Shown here piece after piece: positions 57,064-64,000 of a stretch of DNA of 64,000 nucleotides (position 1 is its first letter; every line of letters begins with the position of its first letter). The stretch covers positions 11,819,180 through 11,883,179 of the forward strand of contig CM119266.1 in the NCBI GenBank assembly GCA_051294375.1, given 5' to 3'. The notes below the pieces were generated by a model. That model saw only the letters and a list, made by a program, of their open reading frames with translations, made no database searches and had not been told where the DNA came from. The position numbers and the translations under genes are program-made. Origin of the DNA: Paraspadella gotoi. Lineage: Eukaryota; Chaetognatha.

Positions 57064-59290
57064 TCAACGCTTCCTAAGGGCCGACCATCCCCAAGCCGAA
57101 GCCCCGATCAAAACCCCAAGCCCCAGCAGCAGCAGCCCCGCGTTCGTTCGTCCCCGCCCCAGCCTCCCCAAAATTTCAACGGCCCGCACCTTGGCGCCGA
57201 CCCAGCGGACTTTCCAGGCGCTCGGGCACGTGTCGGGCGCGTGATCGGGAAAGAAGGCGATGGCTCGGACCTCGATGGACTGGCGCGGCGGGGAAGTGGG
57301 CGTGGCCAAGGGATTGTCGAAGCATGTGTGGAACCCGATCCGGGCGGGACGCTCGGGGTCGGAGTCCCACTGTTTGAAGAGCAACACTTCGTCCTTTTTC
57401 ATTCGCGGAAAATAATACCAGGCGTGACGGGTGCTGTTCTTTTCGTTGAGGTGAAAGTTGCTCACGTGGAAATTGGCATCACGTTCTGGGTCGTAACCGT
57501 AAAAGTCGCCACCGATGTAGTCCTTAAATTTAGTATTAGCGTTAAGACAGAAAGAGAGAAAACAAGGAAACAAGCAATCAATCAAGGAAAAAAATTTCTG
57601 AAAATTATAAAAAAGGGAAAAAACAAGGAATGATAAAAAACTTAAAAAGAGAGAAAAACAAAGAGAAAATGAAAGAAACAAAAGGAAAAACAAAGAAAGA
57701 CATGCAAAAAGAGAAAAAAGAAAGAAAGAAAGAAAGAAAGAAAATTATTGACTATTGACAAACTTTGTTCGTCCGTTCGTTTCACTCTTAGTTTGTTTCA
57801 TTAAAAAAAAATAAATAACATGCCGATTAATTTAACGATAACTGTAATGTGAACCGACCTCTGAACCGATTCCCGGCGTGAGCGAAGTGTGGTCGAGCAC
57901 AGCCAGAGGGTGGTTCTCGATCGGCTCGTCGGTGATGTTCCGCCAGGCGTTGAGAAAAAGGAACCTCCCGTGAGCGCAGCGAGGATCCTGGTCTTGGAGC
58001 GCTTGAGCGAAGTAGAAGACGGCGTTCTCGGGCGTCGTGTCGCAGTGAATGCGGTAGGCGTAATCTGTAATCGTGAAAATAGATGGAGATTTCGAGTCTT
58101 TGTGCGTTTAGGCGTTTTGGGAAAACATTACTTGTTCCGATTACGATAAAATAGGTGGGAAAAATGCATCTACTGAGGCGAACTTACCACCGGAATTTTA
58201 CCGTGGCTTGGAGTCGAAAACCTTAACCTTTCCTGCATAAAAGGAGAGGCTTGGAAATTTTGGAACTCGATACTTTGAAGCTTTGAAAATAGTTATTATG
58301 AAATTGGTACAACAAATATAAAAATTATCCATTCATTTAATAAATAAGCTATCTTGCCCCTGACTTTGGACAGGCTTTGGTGGTTTAAGGCCTCCATCAC
58401 TCTTACAATATAATATGATGTAACTTAACTAAGACCAAAATACCTTAGAAATTAAAAAATGGCAATGAGGTCGGTTTTTTAACCAAATATTATTTTAAGA
58501 AATTGTTACTGCCAAAAAATTGAAAAAACGCGGTAGATAAAAAAAAAAACTTCGTTAAAATCTATGATATAGATTATAGAAATCAGTTTTAGGTCCGGAA
58601 AGATTTTCCGCAGGAATAAAAGAGAACTCACCAATGATCGAAGTGTCTTTCTCGTTGTTTTCCTTTTGACTGTTTCTCGTTTTGTTTCTGACTTGATGAT
58701 TAAAACATTTGACAAACTCCGCTCCCGTGAACTTCTTGACGCACTCCTCGATCTCTTTGTAGTAATCGTCGACGATCTTCTCTCGATCCTCGTAGAAGTC
58801 CTCCGTCCTTAACGCCGTCTCGAAATCGACCAGTTGAAAGCCAAATCCATCCAGCGTCGCGTCCACCTGGCGGGCGTCTCTAATGAGGACGTCCTGCGTT
58901 AGATGTTAAAAGGACGCGAGGATTTATCAAAATATATAACAACGGACCGGGTCAGACATTTCATATTTAATATATCAGTTCTGTATGAAAGTCAAAAATT
59001 ATTAATACTTTCAAACGTCGAAATACTTTGATATTAAGGTAGAAAGTCAAATTAAAGTTCATCTAAAAAGATTTAAAAGGCGAATTTTTTTCACATTAGG
59101 AATCATCATTACAATCAATCAATCAATCAATCAACCATTACCCTACCTCGAAAATCTTACCTTTGCCACTTGAAGTCCACCTTCATCGATCTTGTCCCGA
59201 CTTTTGCGCTTCCCGCGGAATGGAGTAGATAAAGGGGCGAGCGCCCCGCTTCGAATCGTACACCAATTAGCCGTACGTTGTTCGGGACAT
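57064..59290 (-). pseudogene. CmcJ/AsaB-type oxygenase, copy 1, tail-anchored, exon 1 disrupted
   Basis: Exons 59290-59161, 58893-58632, 58064-57859 and 57522-57064 match copy 2 exon for exon (262, 206 and 459 nt identical in length for exons 2-4). Exons 2-4 are intact: YRIHCDTTPEN (HxD), FLFLNAWRNITDEP, HAWYYFPRMKKDEVLLFKQW, FHTCFDNP, PPRQSIEVRAIAFFPDH, and a tail anchor (GLLLLGLGVLIGASAWGW, then SALRKR). Exon 1 is 130 nt, not 132. Read from its ATG it meets TAA at codon 8 where copy 2 has a Lys codon, and a +1 shift follows PRE (GAAGCGCAAAAG). The gene is either a very recent pseudogene, uses another start, or suffers assembly errors in exon 1. The intact remainder argues for recent or only apparent loss. 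Confidence 0.72.
58296..58407 (+). mobile_element. Interspersed repeat family A, copy 4
   Basis: Nearly identical to copy 3 over its full length, from TATGAAATTGGTACAACA to CCTCCATCACTCTTACA, and lacking the 3' part. In oxygenase copy 1 intron 2. Confidence 0.75.
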
Positions 59291-59731
59291 TTCGATAGTA
59301 CAGATGATTTATTCTTATATTGGTACGGTTGTTCAGTCTAACGGGTTGTAAAAGAATTTGTACGAAAGTCGTTTTTTAAAATGATGTACAGCAAACGTAT
59401 GACTGAATCCAAATTAATTAAACTATTACGATTAATCGTAAAAATATAAATGTCAAAATTAATTTGTGGATAAACCGAAGAAAAGAAAAATTCGATTTGT
59501 TTAACACTTCGTCAGACTTCAGATCTGTCAGTGTGGGATCGAATCAAATTGAAAGAGAAAGAAACAAGTTTGAAAAGGTTAGTCTGCGATTAAAAAAGTT
59601 AAAAACGCATATATAAAACTTCGAGGACGGAAACTATTTTTCGTATTTGATTTTTGTGCCACAAAAGTCTTGGCGGAAAAAATCAGACTGGGTTTTAAAT
59701 CTGAAAGTCCAAAGTCTAAACGTAGATTCTC

Positions 59732-59733
59732 CT

Positions 59734-59769
<36 letters not shown>

Positions 59770-59795
59770 CTCTCTTTCTCTCTCTCTCTCCTCTC

Positions 59796-59832
<37 letters not shown>

Positions 59833-59835
59833 ACT
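59732..59835. repeat. (CT)n microsatellite at the start of the duplicated segment
   Basis: CT repeat with CTCCTC interruptions. Its partner lies at 60959-61028 at the beginning of the right contig. Confidence 0.9.
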
Positions 59836-60554
59836 TTATCTAAATAAATAAAAATACTTTTTTTTTATTAAGTACTGGAGAATCAAAAAATAATTATTTT
59901 TTTGTCGAGAAGCTAAAGGTTTCTGATTTCTTCCTTAACATGTTAGTGTACTATTTGTTTTCAAAATCTCTCACTAATCAGTTAAATGTTCTGCCCGTAA
60001 GTAATTAAAAAGCCTTTGGGTGTCTTTTGTTTTCCCCGTAAAACAATCCTCCTACCTCAAAATCAGCTTCATTTTAAAAAACAAATGGTTTCTTGTTCTT
60101 ATCAAAAAGAAGCAGATAAAAAACTTCTATTTAACTAAAAACAGTCCTGTTTCTTAGCCTCAAAATAAACATTAATGTTTTCAAACGGTCAATCTATCTG
60201 TTTAATGCATAACTTAAACATTTAGAGTGAAATTTTAAAAAAAGGAAACTTGGGTTTATATTGTAAAAGTAGACATTCGAAGACATTCGAAGACGGGCAG
60301 ACTTCCTGAAATTTGTTCCCTCATCGGGTTTAAAATTAGCCCAACGCGGTGTCATTATCTTTTCCCAATCTAAGCTTATCAAATTATGCTCCCCTCTTCA
60401 TGAATACGCGTGATAATTTTGCGGAAGCGATGACGTTGCGACGCGAGATTGTCGCGCTCAGTCTCGACCAATCAGAACGACGCGTTTCGTCAGGGCGACC
60501 AATCAAATTTCTAACAACCTTCGTTTCCTTTGCACGTGCAGAGGATAATTACGA

Positions 60555-60815
60555 NNNNNNNNNNNNNNNNNNNNNNNNNNNNNNNNNNNNNNNNNNNNNN
60601 NNNNNNNNNNNNNNNNNNNNNNNNNNNNNNNNNNNNNNNNNNNNNNNNNNNNNNNNNNNNNNNNNNNNNNNNNNNNNNNNNNNNNNNNNNNNNNNNNNNN
60701 NNNNNNNNNNNNNNNNNNNNNNNNNNNNNNNNNNNNNNNNNNNNNNNNNNNNNNNNNNNNNNNNNNNNNNNNNNNNNNNNNNNNNNNNNNNNNNNNNNNN
60801 NNNNNNNNNNNNNNN
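60555..60815. other. Assembly gap (261 N)
   Basis: Run of N within the left copy of the duplicated segment. Confidence 0.99.
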
Positions 60816-60933
60816 TTGTTCTCATATCCAACACTACCCTATGCCACTCCACTGAACCCTCCCCGACGCAACTTTCAAAATAAAATTCAACACGTGAATA
60901 TGAATACGGTTTGGAACGAAAAAATGAGAGGAA

Positions 60934-60958
60934 NNNNNNNNNNNNNNNNNNNNNNNNN
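60934..60958. other. Assembly gap of placeholder size (25 N)
   Basis: Exactly 25 N. The sequence to the right repeats what lies to the left, so the two contigs probably overlap. Confidence 0.99.
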
Positions 60959-61700
60959 TCTCTCCTCTCTCCTCTCTTCCTCTCTTCTCTCTTCTCTCTC
61001 CTCTTCTTCTCTCTCTCTCCTTCCTCTCTAAATAAATTAATAAATAAATAAAAAATACGTTTTTATTTTTTTAAAAATTCTTTTAAAGGGTTACTGGGAG
61101 GAATCAAAAAATAATGTATTTTTTGGTGCGAGAAGCTAAAGGTTTCTGATTTTTCCTTAAACATTCTATGAAATATTTTTTTCAAAAGAATCTCTCACTA
61201 ATCAGTTAAACTATTTTCCGCGTAAAGCTATATTAAAGGCCTTGGGTGTCTTTTGTTTTCCACGTAAACAATCCGCCTACTCTCAATAATCAGCCTTCAT
61301 TTTAAAAAACAATGACTTTCTTGTTCTTATGAAAAGAAGCTAGATAGAAACTTCTATTTGAACTAACAACAGTCCTTTTTCTTAGGCCTCAAAATAACAT
61401 TAGTTTTTCAAACGGTCAAATCTATCTGTTAATTTGGCATTAACTTAAATCTAGGGAGAAACAAAGAAAGACCTTGAATATATTAGCAGGCTAGCGCTGG
61501 GTGCCCTCCTACCCATAACAAACCCCCCCTCCCCCCCAACCCAAATCAAACCCCTCCCCGCCCTCCATCCGACCGGCTCAGTCTCATATTCCAACACTTA
61601 CCCATGCACACGTCCCACCGACCCTCCCCGACGCGAACTTTTAAATATAAATCAAACATCTGTGAATATGAAATTATCGGTTTAGCGAGCAACGAAAAAA
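60959..61700 (+). repeat. Diverged direct duplicate of 59732-60933
   Basis: Colinear with the left copy. Shared anchors include GAGAAGCTAAAGGTTTCTGA, TCTCTCACTAATCAGTTAAA, GGGTGTCTTTTGTTTTCC, CTTGTTCTTAT and ACCCTCCCCGACGC. Differences are dominated by one-base insertions and deletions in homopolymers. Confidence 0.85.
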
Positions 61701-62044
61701 CTGAGCAGGAACAAGGTGTTTTTTATAAACCTTATTTCTTACCTTATTTTTTTCTTTTGGTCTTTTTTTTTTCCTCATTCTATCGTCTTCACCCCGTATC
61801 CCGGAAGTTCCCCCCCCTCATGACTTCTTTCTCGCCTTCTACCCCCATTCTCTACCCCTTTCCCCCCTTCTCCCAACCCCCTCGTCACGAATTCACTGGC
61901 CCATGAGGTGTCGGTTGCACCACGCGCAACAATTGGCTCCGACGCAGCGGACGTCTGCCGCGGCAGTAGTCGCCGCGTTCGGCGCGGCGTCGCACCGCGT
62001 CGTCGCACGCGCGCGCTCGGCGAAGCCTCGAGGAAAACGACAGT

Positions 62045-62158
62045 CTAGAGAAGCCAAAGGAATATCAACAGGCGAACAGCAACGGGGCCCGCGACGATGA
62101 GAGGGACGACGACGGCGAAGACGACGATGACGGCGACGGCGCCCCCGACCAGTTCCAT
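62045..62158 (-). other. Possible short first exon or hydrophobic peptide
   Basis: On the minus strand an ATG at 62158 opens a 37-residue very hydrophobic peptide (MELVGGAVAVIVVFAVVVPL and more), closed by TAG at 62045-62047, in a GC-rich block. It could be a signal-anchor exon with an undetected donor, or chance. No downstream partner exon is seen. Confidence 0.15.
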
Positions 62159-63494
62159 CGTTCTCACTGCGTCTTACAAGCGGGCGTCGGCGGCGTCGCG
62201 TGTTTTCGTCCGCGAGAGACAACAATAAAACAACAATAAAACAAACAAAAAAACAACACGCCTGCTATTTTTTTTATTGTTTTTAATTTTGTCGAGATAT
62301 TCTGCGGGAACATTAGACGAGGTAATTTTTTTTTTTGAAATTTAAAATACTTATTACTTAATTAGCTAAATTTTTAAAAAAAGTACAGGTCGAAATATAA
62401 TTTTTTCATGGGTAACTCCTCTTTAATTTTTTATCATAAAAATTAAAAAAATTAAAAAACAACAAATTTACAAAGAAAGTTTAAAATAAATTGATTCCAA
62501 GCTTAATGCCTCATTAGTCATTACGAGGGCTTTAATTTCAAATTATCAAATTAAATGACTAATCAAGTTAATATTTTGTAAATTTAAGCAACGACTTTTC
62601 TATACTAACAGGAAAAAAAATTGAAACTATAGTTTGTTGCCAATTCGCATCAAATTTGGAGAAATTAAATTAGTTCAACTCATTATTTCAGATGAAACGG
62701 ACCCAATTCAAGATCGTGCAAAAAATTCTAGTTTAAAATTCGTTTAATGTTTATTTTCTGTTTTTCTTGGTTGATTTTTTAGTACGTTAGCTATATTTTG
62801 TTCCAAAGTTCAAAATTTCTAGTCTCTAGAAAAGAAAATTCCTTTTATCTTTAAATATTTTATTCTTGCGATTCTCACTCCACAAGTCTCTAACTGCTCT
62901 AAAAGATAACAAGGAAAAAACCCAAGAGAACACACAGCTTTTTGTCAAAAATGCTTAAAACAAAAACTGTTTTCTTCTTCGTATTATAAACTATTTCGGA
63001 TACAACAACAAATATTTTAAACTAAAAAAAAACAAAACAGTTTTCTCTTCGCGGAATCTCGTTTTAGCTTTGTTTTCTCTTGTTTTGCTTTTACTATGTT
63101 TTTTTCCTCAAAATTGTCGATGTAATTTTATCATGTTTCGGTCCCGACATCCAACGCGACTGAGAAGCGTTAAAACGTCGTCGAAAAATGCAAAAAAAAA
63201 ACAAAAAACAAACTACGCCACGTAAATGTTTTTCAAACCTCGTCACTTTAAGAAATATATAAACGCGTCAACGAAAGCGAAAACCACACCAACCAATCGA
63301 TCAATCGATCAGGATTGGAACGGCAAACTATGCCACTCGAAGCGACGACCACAGTAATATTTCGAGGTGAAAAAAAAAAACGCATCAACGCCGCGTTTCT
63401 TCGCGGCGCCGCATTTAACCGCCCGGCGTCGCATCAACGATTCCGTTCCCGTTTCGGCGTCGATTCTTCATTCTTCTCGGCGTTGTTTTTTTTT

Positions 63495-63519
63495 NNNNNN
63501 NNNNNNNNNNNNNNNNNNN
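63495..63519. other. Assembly gap of placeholder size (25 N)
   Basis: Exactly 25 N, between a T run and a T-rich sequence. Confidence 0.99.
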
Positions 63520-64000
63520 TTTGTTTGTTGTCCTTCAGTTTTTTCGTTCCCGCCATTTTTTGCCAAAACAATTCTCCCCCCTTTTCTGAAAAAAACAAAA
63601 AAAAAAAAAAAAAAAACAAAAAATGAAAAAAAAACAAAAAAATCGAACGTGTGAAGAAATAAGAATAATATTTTGCGGATTTTATTTTTTTTTTTGCTGG
63701 ACCAAAAACTTCATCTTTCCTTTTTCAGTATTCTGTCGTTGGTCTTTAAATTCTTGGGCAATGAGGTGAGAGTATGTGCGGTGTGATTGCGGTGGGTGCG
63801 GTGTCGGAGGTGGCGTGGCCCTACGGATGTGTTTTGGTTAAATACCTTTACTACTACTACGTATGACTACTTACGTCTAAAAACTATAATTTACTCTAAT
63901 CATCATCAAGGGTTTCTTTGCTCGTGGTATGTTTGTGTGTGTGCCGACTTTGGTGGGGGTTTTGGGTCGGTCTCGGTAGGGGGGTTTATTTCCGTTCGAT

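Larger units (their letters stand above)
59291..64000. other. Right end: no confident gene, gaps and duplicated contig end
   Basis: 59291-59700 should hold the copy 1 promoter. 59732-60250 and 60815-60933 recur, diverged, at 60959-61700. Two CCAAT boxes (GACCAATCAGA near 60455, GACCAATCAAA near 60498) lie in a GC-richer stretch before the gap, suggesting a promoter. 61890-62230 is GC-rich. 62240-63240 is AT-rich and empty. A TATATAAA near 63257, with GC-richer sequence after 63300, may be the start of a rightward gene beyond the window, but no coding exon can be supported. Confidence 0.5.

Noticed and set aside
61893-62225. 110-residue Arg-rich minus-strand frame
   Set aside because: Composition is that of an off-frame GC-rich block; the alternative frame with a hydrophobic start is listed at low confidence instead.

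Overview
The window comes from an animal genome, most probably an arthropod. Coding exons are GC-rich and carry GT..AG introns of about 45-400 nt up to several kb. Introns and spacers are AT-rich and full of (CT)n microsatellites. The genes recognised are an arthropod-type set: biniou/FoxF, neuronal tryptophan hydroxylase, mesh, and a juvenile-hormone-acid-methyltransferase-like enzyme. A springtail or another non-model arthropod would fit, but the exact lineage cannot be fixed from the sequence. Six N runs and one badly matching duplicated contig end show a draft assembly.

Layout. (1) 1-4760: gap-ridden, low-complexity upstream DNA. (2) 4761-13498 (+): six-exon forkhead gene FoxF/biniou. (3) 13499-16673: repeat-rich spacer. 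(4) 16674-29869 (-): a type I membrane receptor with a signal peptide, two LDLa domains, a series of EB/EGF-like cysteine modules, one membrane span and a long charged tail. Its ~6.6-kb intron contains the whole tryptophan hydroxylase gene (20575-26447, +), and one Trh intron contains a small three-exon gene (25700-24692, -). This is a gene inside a gene inside a gene. (5) 30526-46245 (-): mesh, modelled as 28 exons whose phases all agree (1187 codons: NIDO, AMOP, vWD, sushi, membrane span, tail). It carries a methyltransferase gene (32157-33345, +) in the intron that splits its sushi domain, and an XK-related-like membrane protein gene (36951-39639, +) in an intron of the vWD region. (6) 46999-59290 (-): four tandem genes for CmcJ/AsaB-type (GA4-desaturase-like) Fe(II)/2-oxoglutarate oxygenases, a family best known from fungi and bacteria. 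All four share intron positions and phases. The last copy hosts an RRM protein gene (47943-49397, +) in its third intron. (7) 59291-64000: no confident gene, a duplicated contig end and gaps.

The two most notable points are the oxygenase array and the nesting. The array is a candidate horizontally acquired family that has gained introns, been amplified, and diverged at its C-termini (tail anchor, minisatellite-derived tail, soluble end). The nesting involves five genes, every one antisense to its host. Two interspersed repeat families (four and two copies) sit in introns. Weak points of the models are a frame break in a conserved stretch of Trh, an unresolved frame at the start of the receptor tail, and a stop plus frameshift in exon 1 of the most upstream oxygenase copy.
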